Assembly (NCBI RefSeq): GCF_900112395.1
Contig: NZ_FOLN01000003.1
Location: 62,001-126,000, forward strand
Length of the DNA: 64,000 nt
Source of the DNA: Algibacter lectus
GTDB lineage: Bacteria; Bacteroidota; Bacteroidia; Flavobacteriales; Flavobacteriaceae
Direction: 5' to 3'
Part shown: positions 19,501 to 27,584 of the stretch, piece by piece
Position numbering within the stretch: the stretch's first letter is position 1
Layout: every line of letters begins with the position of its first letter
Made by a program: the position numbers and the translations under genes
The notes under the pieces: model-generated
What the model saw: the letters and a program-made list of their open reading frames with translations, nothing else
Database searches by the model: none
Told to the model about the DNA's origin: nothing

Positions 19501-19998
19501 AGTAAGTAATAAAATTAAAACCGGAATAGCCGCATACTTCAAATACCCAAGATTCTTCCTAAAATTTATAGCTAGTTTAAATGGAATTGGATTTAACTCT
19601 AAAGATTTCTGATCGATACTCGCTAGTAATAATTCCGATTTAGAATCACTTTCATTAAGCTGTAATACATTTAATAACTTATCGTTAACCTCCGGAAAAT
19701 GTTCACCAATTAATTTGGATGCTTCCTTATAATTAATCCCTTTTTGAAGTTTAAATAATTTAGCCAACGGCACCACAATAAACTTAACAAGTAAAGCCAA
19801 TTCTACAGCAATAAATAACCAAAATAATACACTACGCGCTGTTGTATTTAACCATAACACATACTCAATAAAAACTGTAAATAGAAAATACAACAAACCT
19901 ATAGCGAAAAATAAAATGGCCCCTTTAAGCAATTCATTAGTATAAAATCGATTAATAAATGCCTCTAATTTGTGCTGTATATTTTTAAAATTATCCAT
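16552..19998 (-). CDS. DUF4175 family large membrane protein with coiled coils
   Basis: 1,148 residues. N-terminal membrane helices at about 24-45, 55-75 and 150-170, then a beta-rich segment (about 180-480), a long highly charged coiled-coil region (about 490-780), and a low-complexity Gly/Glu/Lys segment (about 960-1030) before a Gln/Asn-rich tail. I recognise the family as DUF4175, a Bacteroidota protein usually found near ybeY and mnmG; function unknown. It should be anchored in the inner membrane with a very long rod. The downstream ybeY overlaps by 8 bases. Family assignment is from memory and overall architecture; the role in the envelope is inference. Confidence 0.8.
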   Translation of the reverse strand: MDNFKNIQHKLEAFINRFYTNELLKGAILFFAIGLLYFLFTVFIEYVLWLNTTARSVLFWLFIAVELALLVKFIVVPLAKLFKLQKGINYKEASKLIGEHFPEVNDKLLNVLQLNESDSKSELLLASIDQKSLELNPIPFKLAINFRKNLGYLKYAAIPVLILLLTFFTGNFNWFSDSYTRVVNYKTAYEPPAPFQFFVVNQNLNAIENKDFKLIVKTAGEVMPESAQIIYNNETYFLQQKGIGEFEYIFPQPKTEINFQLSANKVTSKRYTINVVEVPSLLDFEMVLDFPSHTSKKTETLKSTGNAIVPEGTEIIWKLKTKSTTSVNLFSKDTIIFQKSAPGIFGLKRKIFKNFSYTLSTSNADLTNYENLAFNINVVKDEFPELKLKVETDSVDLQSLYFYGQVSDDYGFSKLQLVYYPSEDEKNKQIENIPISNSNISEFISAFPNNLKIEEGISYNLYFQVFDNDLVNRFKSTKSKVFSYRKRTKAEEEQKQLEEQKENIQDLNKSLENFEKQEKQLQEVTKTQKEKSNLNFNDKKKLESFFKRQKEQDEMMKNFNKKLKDNLDEFKKDNSKEDEFKEDLKKRLEENEEKLKEDEKLLEQLKHLQQKIRKDDLVQKLDELVKQNKNKKKSLQQLLELTKRFYVEKKLEKLKEDLMKLSLDQEKLANKTDEENTKEKQDALNKEFEKFKEDIKNLEEESKGLKKPIDIPRDKLDEKEVENEQQKASEALDKKEQEQAGQKPNGEPKESKDQNSKDAKDSQKKAAKKMKQMSEQMGAAMSGMQGDQMQEDVEMLRQVLDNLVLFSFDQEALMNNFKSIEVNNNKFASYLKKQNNLKENFEHVDDSLFALSLRQPKISETVNKEITEVYYNIDRALDLLAENRLYQGVSNQQFAITAANNLANILSDVLDNMQESMSMSMGKGQGGDMQLPDIIMSQEQLNKMMQEGMKKGENGKPKSGEGKKEGEGEKDGEGKKEGEDGKDGSGGDQEGKGENGNEPGEGQDGFSEDLNGELFKIYQQQQELRQALEEQLNKEGKFGKGGNGDKLVKQMEDIELELLNRGFNNRTLQKMMQLKHQLLKFEKASFRQGEDNKRESESNTNEFNNSSNNQIPTAKQYFNTTEILNRQSLPLQQIYKQKVQEYFKQSND

Positions 19999-20086
19999 GT
20001 GTTTCTAAAAACTATTCGGTACTAACGTATTAACCCACTAAACTACAATTTTATTTTTTACAAGGTTTATAATTAGTTGTTAATTG

Positions 20087-20094
20087 TATCTTTG
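20087..20094 (+). promoter_or_regulatory. -7 box of gltX
   Basis: TATCTTTG, an exact TAnnTTTG match, in the divergent gap between DUF4175 and gltX. It predicts a leader of about 90 bases. Confidence 0.6.
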
Positions 20095-20189
20095 TCGCAA
20101 ATCTTGAAACAAAACTTAGTTTTTAAAGATTAAAACCGTTTCTATTAACACTTAAATATAAAAATTTAAGCTTTATTATAAATTACAAA

Positions 20190-21701
20190 ATGACCAAAAA
20201 TGTTCGAGTGCGTTTTGCACCAAGCCCAACAGGACCGTTACATATTGGCGGTGTTCGTACTGCTTTATTCAATTATTTATTTGCAAAAAAACACAACGGA
20301 ACTTTTATTTTAAGAATAGAAGATACCGACCAAAACCGTTATGTAGAAGGTGCAGAGCAGTATATTATTGATGCATTAAATTGGTGCGGAATGCCTTTTG
20401 ATGAAGGCCCAGGAACTAACGAGAAATTTGGACCATACCGCCAAAGCGAACGTAAATCTCTTTATAAAGCTTACGCTAAAGAATTAATTGCTTCAGGAAA
20501 TGCTTACTATGCTTTTGATACTGCCGAAACATTAGATGCCGAAAGAAAACAATGCGAAGCCAATAAAGAAACCTTTATTTACAACTGGCATAATCGCTTA
20601 AAATTAAGTAATTCTTTATCGCTTAGCGCGGAAGAAACTCAGGCTAAATTAGATGCTGGAGACGATTATGTAATCCGTTTTAAAAGTCCGCAAGATGAAA
20701 CACTTCATCTAAAAGACATCATTCGTGGCGACATAAAAATTGATACCAACATTTTAGATGATAAAGTTTTATTTAAAAGTGATGGCATGCCAACCTACCA
20801 TTTAGCGAATATTGTAGACGACCATTTAATGGAAATCTCTCATGTAATTCGTGGTGAAGAGTGGCTACCATCTTTGGCATTACACTACCAGTTATACAAA
20901 GCTTTTGGATGGGATGCACCAGAATTTGCACACCTTCCACTTATTTTAAAACCAACAGGAAAAGGAAAATTAAGCAAGCGTGATGGCGATAAATTAGGAT
21001 TCCCTGTTTTTCCATTATTGTGGGAAGATCCAAAAACTAATGAAGTTTCTAGAGGTTATAAAGAAGATGGATATTTTGCCGATGCTATGGTAAATTTCCT
21101 TGCCTTTTTAGGCTGGAATCCAGGAACAGAACAAGAGATTTTCTCATTAGAAGAATTGATTGCTGCTTTCGATTTGAAAAAAGTAAACAAATCTGGTGCA
21201 CGTTTTGATCCAGATAAAATTAAATGGTTTAACCACCATTATATGCAAGAACAAAACAATGAAGAGTTAGCAGATATATTCAAAAATTCAAAAGCAGAAT
21301 TAGCAGATATCGATACAAGCTACATTGCAATGGCCATAAATTTAATTAAAGAACGCGCTACTTTTGTGAGCGATTTTTGGGATTTAAGCCATTTCTTTTT
21401 TGTTACACCAACATCTTATGATGAAAAAGCATCTAAAAAAGCTTTAAAAGAAGGTACAGACGACCTTATGAAGCAACTTATAGCTATTTTAAACGTGAAT
21501 ACCGATTTTTCGGTAGAAACACTTACTACGGAAATAAAAGGTTGGATAACAAGCAACGAAATCAGTTTTGGAAAAGTAATGATGCCTTTGCGTTTAGCAC
21601 TTGTTGGCGCTCTACAAGGCCCTGATGTTTTCGATATTATCTACATGATTGGAAAAAACGAAACGGTTAAGCGTATTGAAAAGCTAATTGCTACAATATA
21701 A
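20190..21701 (+). CDS. gltX: Glutamyl-tRNA synthetase
   Basis: 503 residues. It charges tRNA-Glu with glutamate. Class I signatures are present: PSPTGPLHIGGVRTALFNYL (HIGH region, about residues 10-29) and KLSKRDGD (KMSKS loop, about 262-269), plus RIEDTDQNRYVEGAE and the C-terminal anticodon-binding helical domain. The discriminating GluRS-type catalytic domain (EDTD followed by RQSER) separates it from the GlnRS at 27585-29594. Both GluRS and GlnRS in one genome imply direct charging of Gln-tRNA. Own promoter and terminator. Confidence 0.97.
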   Translation: MTKNVRVRFAPSPTGPLHIGGVRTALFNYLFAKKHNGTFILRIEDTDQNRYVEGAEQYIIDALNWCGMPFDEGPGTNEKFGPYRQSERKSLYKAYAKELIASGNAYYAFDTAETLDAERKQCEANKETFIYNWHNRLKLSNSLSLSAEETQAKLDAGDDYVIRFKSPQDETLHLKDIIRGDIKIDTNILDDKVLFKSDGMPTYHLANIVDDHLMEISHVIRGEEWLPSLALHYQLYKAFGWDAPEFAHLPLILKPTGKGKLSKRDGDKLGFPVFPLLWEDPKTNEVSRGYKEDGYFADAMVNFLAFLGWNPGTEQEIFSLEELIAAFDLKKVNKSGARFDPDKIKWFNHHYMQEQNNEELADIFKNSKAELADIDTSYIAMAINLIKERATFVSDFWDLSHFFFVTPTSYDEKASKKALKEGTDDLMKQLIAILNVNTDFSVETLTTEIKGWITSNEISFGKVMMPLRLALVGALQGPDVFDIIYMIGKNETVKRIEKLIATI

Positions 21702-21721
21702 GTTTAGGTTTCCTTAAAATA

Positions 21722-21768
21722 AAAAAAGGTCTCTAAGTAGTTTTTAAAACTATTTAGAGACCTTTTTC
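21722..21768. terminator. Bidirectional terminator between gltX and the GH43-like gene
   Basis: Long stem: aaaggtctctaa pairs with ttagagaccttt, extended inward by tagtttt/aaaacta with one mismatch, with A- and T-runs outside. Confidence 0.85.
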
Positions 21769-21783
21769 TTTATAAATACTTTC

Positions 21784-22899
21784 CTAATACTTCAAAGGAA
21801 TCACCATATTCCAAGTGTTTTCAAACTTCCAAGCTTCAGGTCCATTTCCAACTGCGGCAAATAAATGCGTAGGTTTTCCATCTTCAACTAAAACAAAAGG
21901 ACGTTCAAAATGATTTTGGTGCGATGTAGATCCATCGTCCCATAATACATCACGACTATATGCTTTTACGTTTTCGAATAAGTTCCATTTTACACCATCT
22001 TTAGACCAAATATGGATGCCTCCACCTTCTTCTCCACAAATTTGACCAGAACGATCTTTCATAACACCTTCGTACCTATCACCTGCCCACCAAATGTATG
22101 GATCTTCAACATCTACATGACTATTACCAGGAGTTTCAAACCTAAAAACAGGTTCTTCAATTAAGCGTTTGTACTCTCCTTTTGGGCTATCTGCCATAGC
22201 AACACCTAACAACAATGGTGGCTTTGGAGTTACAGAAGATTTATACATCAATAAAATTTTACCAGTTTTTGGATCTACTGCTGGCGAAGGGTTTGATGTA
22301 ATTGTAGCATCCCAATGTCCTGGTCTAGGTTCGATAACAGGTTTATCAACACGTTCCCAAGGACCAAAAATAGAATCACTAATTGCCAAACCAACACGTT
22401 TGTTTAACCAAGCTTTATTCCAATCATAACCATCTGGTTTTGGATTGTCTTTTGTGGGTTGATCAAAATCGTAAGTCGTCCCAAAATGATATAATAAGTA
22501 CTTGTCTTTATACTTTACAATTCTTGGGTTGTGCGTACACATACCATCGAAAAATTCTGGTCCACGAACAGGGAGTACTACTTCTTGAAACTTGTAAGGT
22601 CCAACTGGTGTATCGGCCACAGCACGAACTACTTCAGAGTTTGTAACCCAATTACCAAAACCAACATCTTTAGACCATCTAGAAGCAAACATATGATATT
22701 TTCCGTCTTCACCTTTAATTACTGATGAACCCCAAATCCAATAATTATCATCACGAAAACCACCACCTATTGGAGCAGGCAAAACGCGATCTATAAATGC
22801 TTCGGGTGGTTTATTCTCACTTATACAAGATAATAAACCAACAGATGATAATGCTATAGATCCTTTGATAGAGGTTTCAATAAATGTTCTTCTTTTCAT
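21784..22899 (-). CDS. GH43-like five-bladed beta-propeller protein with a Tat lipoprotein signal
   Basis: 371 residues. The N-terminus MKRRTFIETS then a hydrophobic stretch ending in LLSC is a twin-arginine signal with a lipobox (Cys about residue 25). The mature part has repeated propeller strands (YHMFASRWS, YLLYHFGTTYDFD, ILLMYKSS, VEDPYIWW, FERPFVLV) as in glycoside hydrolase family 43 and related families. Candidate acidic residues are in DPYIWW and HFERPF. The protein probably folds in the cytoplasm, is exported by Tat and then lipid-anchored. The polysaccharide target is not evident, and no SusC/SusD pair is nearby. The family could be a GH43 relative rather than GH43 itself. Confidence 0.75.
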   Translation of the reverse strand: MKRRTFIETSIKGSIALSSVGLLSCISENKPPEAFIDRVLPAPIGGGFRDDNYWIWGSSVIKGEDGKYHMFASRWSKDVGFGNWVTNSEVVRAVADTPVGPYKFQEVVLPVRGPEFFDGMCTHNPRIVKYKDKYLLYHFGTTYDFDQPTKDNPKPDGYDWNKAWLNKRVGLAISDSIFGPWERVDKPVIEPRPGHWDATITSNPSPAVDPKTGKILLMYKSSVTPKPPLLLGVAMADSPKGEYKRLIEEPVFRFETPGNSHVDVEDPYIWWAGDRYEGVMKDRSGQICGEEGGGIHIWSKDGVKWNLFENVKAYSRDVLWDDGSTSHQNHFERPFVLVEDGKPTHLFAAVGNGPEAWKFENTWNMVIPLKY

Positions 22900-22915
22900 G
22901 TCTATTTTTTTTAAT

Positions 22916-23599
22916 TTAAAACATAACTATCGCACCCAAAACTAACATATTTTGATTGCCTTTAAAACGAGAATCTCCACCAGAAAAGTCTAAGCTTTGA
23001 TTTTCAATTTTATTAAGAATGTTTGTAAATCCGTAAATATATTGAGCTTTAAGTTTGAAGTTGTTTATTCCAACTGATGCACCTACGGCTCCGTTGAAAT
23101 TAAATTGAGAAATATTTGTAATATCCTTAGCCGATAAATTAGTATAATTCGCAATGTAATAATCATCTTGCCCTTTATCATCAAACTCCAACCTACTATT
23201 ATATTGCAACATTGGCCCAATATCGATAGTAAAATGCTTTGGTATTACCTTTATATGCATTAATAAAGCAAACTGAGCAGCAAATATTTTATAATCTATA
23301 TAGGCCTCTTCTGAGCTAATTAAACTTGGTCTACCTAGTATTTCAATATGGTTTTCAGAGAGCTGCAAACCAAAACTCATATTATAAAATTTATGCGGTA
23401 AATCTACAATTGCAGCTGTTCCGGCTAAAAAACCTTGAGCACTTTTGGTTTCAAAATTATCGGTATCAATATTAAATTGTGTAATACCACCACCGATATT
23501 TATACTGTTTGTAATACGTATATTTCCTTTTTGAGAAAAAGATTTTGTAACAAAACATAGGGTAATGGCTACTAACAGTAAAGGTCGAATAAATTTCAT
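22916..23599 (-). CDS. Outer-membrane beta-barrel protein
   Basis: 227 residues from the ATG at 23597-23599. I choose this start because it gives a clean signal peptide (MKFIRPLLLVAITLCFVTKSFSQ) and because a -7 box at 23622-23629 lies inside the longer open frame that reaches 23662. The mature part alternates hydrophobic and polar residues in strands and ends with VLGAIVMF, a C-terminal aromatic residue typical of barrels. Function unknown; it resembles small flavobacterial PorT-like or OmpW-like barrels only in general form. It lies 16 bases upstream of the GH43-like gene on the same strand, so the pair may be an operon. Confidence 0.75.
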   Translation of the reverse strand: MKFIRPLLLVAITLCFVTKSFSQKGNIRITNSINIGGGITQFNIDTDNFETKSAQGFLAGTAAIVDLPHKFYNMSFGLQLSENHIEILGRPSLISSEEAYIDYKIFAAQFALLMHIKVIPKHFTIDIGPMLQYNSRLEFDDKGQDDYYIANYTNLSAKDITNISQFNFNGAVGASVGINNFKLKAQYIYGFTNILNKIENQSLDFSGGDSRFKGNQNMLVLGAIVMF

Positions 23600-23621
23600 A
23601 CTAGTTCCGGATATAAATCTC

Positions 23622-23629
23622 CAAATATA
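23622..23629 (-). promoter_or_regulatory. -7 box of the outer-membrane barrel gene
   Basis: Reads TATATTTG on the minus strand. It places the transcript start upstream of the 23599 ATG and thus excludes the longer reading frame. Confidence 0.6.
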
Positions 23630-23676
23630 GTTTAATTTTCGTATCTTAATTTTTCTAATCATTTAATAAAAATTCT

Positions 23677-24603
23677 ATGGATTTCGTTTTCATTCCCCTT
23701 ATTGTATTTGGGCTATTTATTTTAATTTCTTCATTCTTTACGGTAAAGCAACAAACTGCTGCTATTGTAGAACGCTTTGGGCGCTTCCAAGGTATACGCC
23801 AATCTGGTTTAAATTGGAAAGTTCCATTAGTAGACAGAATTGCAGGCCGTTTAAGTTTAAAAATTCAGCAATTAGATGTTATTGTAGAAACTAAAACTAA
23901 AGATGATGTATTTGTGCGTCTAAAAGTTTCTGTGCAGTATAAAGTAATTAAAGAAAAAGTAGAAGACGCTTTTTACAAACTAGATTATCCGCACGATCAA
24001 ATTACAAGTTATGTATTTGATGTGGTACGTGCCGAAGTTCCAAAAATGATTTTGGATGATGTATTTTTAAGAAAAGATGATATCGCGATTGCTGTAAAAT
24101 CAGAATTAAACGATGCCATGCAAAACTATGGTTACGATATTATAAAAACTTTAGTAACAGATATTGATCCAGATGCGCAAGTAAAAGAAGCCATGAACCG
24201 TATTAATGCTGCCGATAGAGAAAAAACAGCTGCTCAATATGAAGGTGATGCTGCACGTATTTTAATTGTAGAACGTGCTAAAGCTGAAGCTGAAAGTAAA
24301 CGTTTACAAGGGCAAGGTATTGCAGATCAACGTCGCAAAATTGCTCGTGGTTTAGAAGAATCTGTAGAGGTTTTAAACAAAGTAGGTATTAATAGCCAAG
24401 AAGCATCGGCGCTAATAGTGGTAACACAGCATTACGATACTTTACAAGCCATTGGTAGCGAAACTAATAGTAACTTAATTTTACTACCAAATTCGCCACA
24501 AGCAGGAAGTAATATGCTAAACGATATGGTAGCTAGTTTTGCAGCGAGTAACCAAATTGGTGAAGCAATGAAAAACAATAAAAAGAAAGAAATTAAAGAA
24601 TAG
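23677..24603 (+). CDS. SPFH/Band 7 (stomatin-like) membrane protein
   Basis: 308 residues. One N-terminal membrane helix (about 3-22), then an SPFH domain beginning VKQQTAAIVERFGRFQGI, followed by a helical region (VKEAMNRINAADREKTAAQYEGDAAR) and an Ala/Glu-rich coiled coil typical of stomatin-like proteins. Such proteins form ring oligomers that organise membrane microdomains and regulate proteases or channels. No NfeD-type partner is adjacent. Divergent from the barrel gene, followed by its own terminator. Confidence 0.9.
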   Translation: MDFVFIPLIVFGLFILISSFFTVKQQTAAIVERFGRFQGIRQSGLNWKVPLVDRIAGRLSLKIQQLDVIVETKTKDDVFVRLKVSVQYKVIKEKVEDAFYKLDYPHDQITSYVFDVVRAEVPKMILDDVFLRKDDIAIAVKSELNDAMQNYGYDIIKTLVTDIDPDAQVKEAMNRINAADREKTAAQYEGDAARILIVERAKAEAESKRLQGQGIADQRRKIARGLEESVEVLNKVGINSQEASALIVVTQHYDTLQAIGSETNSNLILLPNSPQAGSNMLNDMVASFAASNQIGEAMKNNKKKEIKE

Positions 24604-24630
24604 TATAACTCTATTTTTTTAATTAAAATG

Positions 24631-24667
24631 AAATCCTTAAGGTATAAACTTTAAGGATTTTTTTTGT
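24631..24667 (+). terminator. Terminator of the SPFH gene
   Basis: Ten-pair perfect stem (aaatccttaa with ttaaggattt), 10-base loop, then a T-run. Confidence 0.8.
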
Positions 24668-24671
24668 TCTA

Positions 24672-25832
24672 TTAAGAAGTTTTAAAAGGATGGCGTTCTT
24701 CCCAATCTTGCGACGGGTTCATCAATTTAAATATTTGCTTTAATAAGCCATTCATTATGGCATTAGTATGCTTTAAATACACCAACATTGGTTTAGCCTC
24801 TGCGCCTACCGAACTTTTAATTTCCATTGCAGTACGTGCATAAACAATAGTTTTAAATCGGTTTTCTATACCAAATTTAAGCATATCGTAAAGCATGTTT
24901 AAATACAATTGATTGGAGTATTGATGTTCACTATCATACCCAAGGAAATAAGTTTCTAGTACTCTTTTGTTCTGAATTAAAGTATAAAAACCAACCAATT
25001 TATCTTCTAAATAATAACCAAAGACTTTAAAATTATCTTTTAGTTGAAGTTTTAAACTATAAAAGTGATTTTCGGGTAAAATGAAGGTATTAAACTTGGC
25101 ATTATTAGAAACGTTTAAATATAATTGATGTAAGGTTTCATTATTATTCTTAACATCCTCTGTAGATAATTCTATCGCCTTTATGTCGTTTAATTTCTTT
25201 CTAGCCCGCTTATAACGGTCTCTATATTTTTTCTGTAAGGCTGCAGTATAATCTTCAATAGTAAGCCAATCTTTTTTTATAGAAAACATCATATTAGGTT
25301 GCATAACCACCTGATGCAGTTTAGCAATATCTAAGCTATCTTTCTCTTTATGAATTGGATCATTTTCAAAATAATCCTTCAACACAAACATTCTAATAGT
25401 TTTATTCTGCTTGGCTTTTATAACAGACTTTATTTCATGTAAAGCCGTTTGTGTAATTTTAAAAAAAGCTTCCTGAGAGATCTCGTTTCTTTTAAAAAAC
25501 AAACCATGTTGCCCAGTATGCGTTAAATTCCCGATAACAAGAATATTTCCTTTCAAAATTTTAGAAATTAAATCGCGCATATAGTTTTTAAAACACGACG
25601 TATCGGTTTTTCTAAACATATCATGCAGATACAATTGTACACGTTGTGTAACAGCCGCACCAACCAAAACATCGTTTTTAAATACACCAATATAAAACAA
25701 CTCCAAATTATTTGGCGCTGCATTTTCTAAGGCCTGTAAATAGCCTGTTTGCAAGAAAATATCATGTTTTACAAGAACGTCCCAGTTTTTTGGAAGTTCA
25801 TTACATGCGTTATAAATTTTATAGTGTATCAA
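24672..25832 (-). CDS. GNAT-fold (FemAB/BioF2-like) acyltransferase
   Basis: 386 residues, soluble. The N-terminal part (PKNWDVLVKHDIFLQTGYLQALENAAP) and the middle segment KKYRDRYKRARKKL resemble the double-GNAT proteins often annotated as peptidogalycan biosynthesis or DUF482-like. The C-terminal part, FGYYLEDKLVGFYTLIQNKRVLETYFLGYD followed by NQLYLNMLYDMLKFGIE, is a GNAT core. The acceptor is unknown. It stands alone between the SPFH terminator and the DUF1761 gene. Confidence 0.72.
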   Translation of the reverse strand: MIHYKIYNACNELPKNWDVLVKHDIFLQTGYLQALENAAPNNLELFYIGVFKNDVLVGAAVTQRVQLYLHDMFRKTDTSCFKNYMRDLISKILKGNILVIGNLTHTGQHGLFFKRNEISQEAFFKITQTALHEIKSVIKAKQNKTIRMFVLKDYFENDPIHKEKDSLDIAKLHQVVMQPNMMFSIKKDWLTIEDYTAALQKKYRDRYKRARKKLNDIKAIELSTEDVKNNNETLHQLYLNVSNNAKFNTFILPENHFYSLKLQLKDNFKVFGYYLEDKLVGFYTLIQNKRVLETYFLGYDSEHQYSNQLYLNMLYDMLKFGIENRFKTIVYARTAMEIKSSVGAEAKPMLVYLKHTNAIMNGLLKQIFKLMNPSQDWEERHPFKTS

Positions 25833-25898
25833 TAGAAAAATAAAAGACCGAAAATTTTAATTCTCAGTCTCTAAATAAGTTAATAGTTTACAAAAATA

Positions 25899-26384
25899 CT
25901 ATTTCCAACCACAAATAATAGCACCCATAACACCTAAAGTAACAATCCAATATCCTGCATTTATAAGGATGTATTTAGCACTCTTACGTTCAAACAATGC
26001 ATTGGTACCTAAAATAGGTAAAGCGACAAATACGCCTGCTAAAACACCGTGTAGAGCGCCGTGTTTATAAGTTCTAAAATGATTACCGTAATCGGCCATA
26101 AAAGCCGTGTAAGATGGTAAAGCCTTAGAAGCATCACCACCAACCAAACTCAAGGCTCCGGTTTGATGAATACTCATTTGCATCATAGTCATCGCTAATA
26201 AAAAGGCAAAAATAAAAGCCAAAACAAAAATTTTAGCCATGTTTGCACCTTTCATACTTTCTTCGGTTAAACCAGCTTCATTCATCCAAATAGTTCCAAA
26301 TACTTTTGGGTTATACCAAACAAAACCAACAACCAACGCAGAAACAGCCGCTAATAAAAGCGCAATAGGGTTAAAAAAATCCAT
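25899..26384 (-). CDS. DUF1761 family small membrane protein
   Basis: 161 residues with four predicted membrane helices (about 6-24, 48-68, 108-128, 138-157). The start MDFFNPIALLLAAVSALVVGFVWYNPKVFG, with its WY-P motif, is characteristic of DUF1761. Function unknown; the protein lies in the inner membrane. It is separated by 66 bases from the acyltransferase downstream on the same strand. Confidence 0.82.
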   Translation of the reverse strand: MDFFNPIALLLAAVSALVVGFVWYNPKVFGTIWMNEAGLTEESMKGANMAKIFVLAFIFAFLLAMTMMQMSIHQTGALSLVGGDASKALPSYTAFMADYGNHFRTYKHGALHGVLAGVFVALPILGTNALFERKSAKYILINAGYWIVTLGVMGAIICGWK

Positions 26385-26459
26385 AATATTTAAAGTTCAA
26401 TTCGTGTTTAAAGGTAATTAAATTTAGGTTACAACTTGTTTATTTACAACAAACTACTA

Positions 26460-27563
26460 TTACCAACTTCCGCTAGCACCACCACCTCCAGAACTTCCTC
26501 CACCTCCAGAAAAACTACTACTTGAGGATGAACTGCTATAACCTGAACCTGACCGGCTATAACTAGAGCTAGAAACACTAGAAGAGAAATTCTTACTCAT
26601 AAAACTTTTATCACTTTTTAAAAATGAAAATTTAACAGACTCATAGTCTTTATTAGATCTCGTGTAAATAGCAATAATTAAGGGTAGAATAATAAATATT
26701 ACAACTAACGAAACCATAGTAATTGGTATTGCTGTTAATGGTAAACTTTCTAAATATTCAAAAGGATCAATATCTATATTATTTTCTGATGCGATACCAA
26801 TAATAAAAATACCAAAAAGGAGCGGCATAATAATAAAAGGTAAACTAAAACCAATTGTTAATAATGAAGACACTAATAAAAATGGAAATAATACAACACT
26901 TACTTTACCGGTAATTAAACCGCGAAATACGTTTATTAATTGCTTAAAACCTTTATAAAATACAGTAGATCCAACCCCAATAAAAAGACTCAAAAATATA
27001 AGTAAAATAAACCCTATAATTATTTTTCCCCATAAAGGCATTTTACCTTCTTGTTCTACTAAATTGGTAAATTCATCTCTATATTTGGGATCGTCAATAA
27101 GTTTAATAATTTTTGAAGTTGCTAAATCTACACCCTTATAAAAATCGCCTTTTTTAAACTCAGGCGTCATGGTTTCTCGAATAATTCTAGACGCGAAAGC
27201 ATCGGTAATTATGGGTTCTAGACCATAACCTACTTCAATTCTAAACTTTCTATCGTTTTTTGCTACTAAAATTAAGAGTCCATTATCGGCTTCTTCTTGT
27301 CCGAGTTCATTCTTTTCAAAAACCTGTAAAGCATAGTTTTCAACTGTATTATTTTCTAAAGAATTAACAGTTAAAACTACTATTTGGTGCGTAGTTTTAG
27401 TTTCGTAAGCCTTTAGTTTTTTTCTAAGTTCTAAAGTTTCGCTTTCGCTGAAAAGAGCCGCTTTATCGGTTACTATTTCGGTTAGAATAGGAAAATCCTC
27501 TTGCCCGTTGGTATGTTGAAACCAAACAAAAAACAAGAGGATTATTAATTTTATTTTACTCAA
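26460..27563 (-). CDS. TPM-domain (YgcG-like) membrane protein
   Basis: 367 residues: signal peptide (about 1-20), a TPM domain at about 25-150 (VTDKAALFSESETLELRKKL, THQIVVLTVNSLE, DNGLLILVAKNDRKFRIEVGYGLE), three or four membrane helices between about 175 and 300, and a Ser-rich then Gly-rich tail ending in GGGGSSGGGGASGSW. The TPM domain occurs in thylakoid and bacterial proteins with proposed phosphatase or assembly-factor roles. The Gly/Ser tail is usual for YgcG proteins. It follows glnS after 21 bases and is probably co-transcribed, which may be incidental. Confidence 0.88.
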   Translation of the reverse strand: MSKIKLIILLFFVWFQHTNGQEDFPILTEIVTDKAALFSESETLELRKKLKAYETKTTHQIVVLTVNSLENNTVENYALQVFEKNELGQEEADNGLLILVAKNDRKFRIEVGYGLEPIITDAFASRIIRETMTPEFKKGDFYKGVDLATSKIIKLIDDPKYRDEFTNLVEQEGKMPLWGKIIIGFILLIFLSLFIGVGSTVFYKGFKQLINVFRGLITGKVSVVLFPFLLVSSLLTIGFSLPFIIMPLLFGIFIIGIASENNIDIDPFEYLESLPLTAIPITMVSLVVIFIILPLIIAIYTRSNKDYESVKFSFLKSDKSFMSKNFSSSVSSSSYSRSGSGYSSSSSSSSFSGGGGSSGGGGASGSW

Positions 27564-27584
27564 ATGTTGTAAGTAACCAAGTAT

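Noticed and set aside
23600-23662. N-terminal extension of the barrel protein (21 codons)
   Set aside because: A -7 box lies inside it and the downstream Met gives a proper signal peptide.
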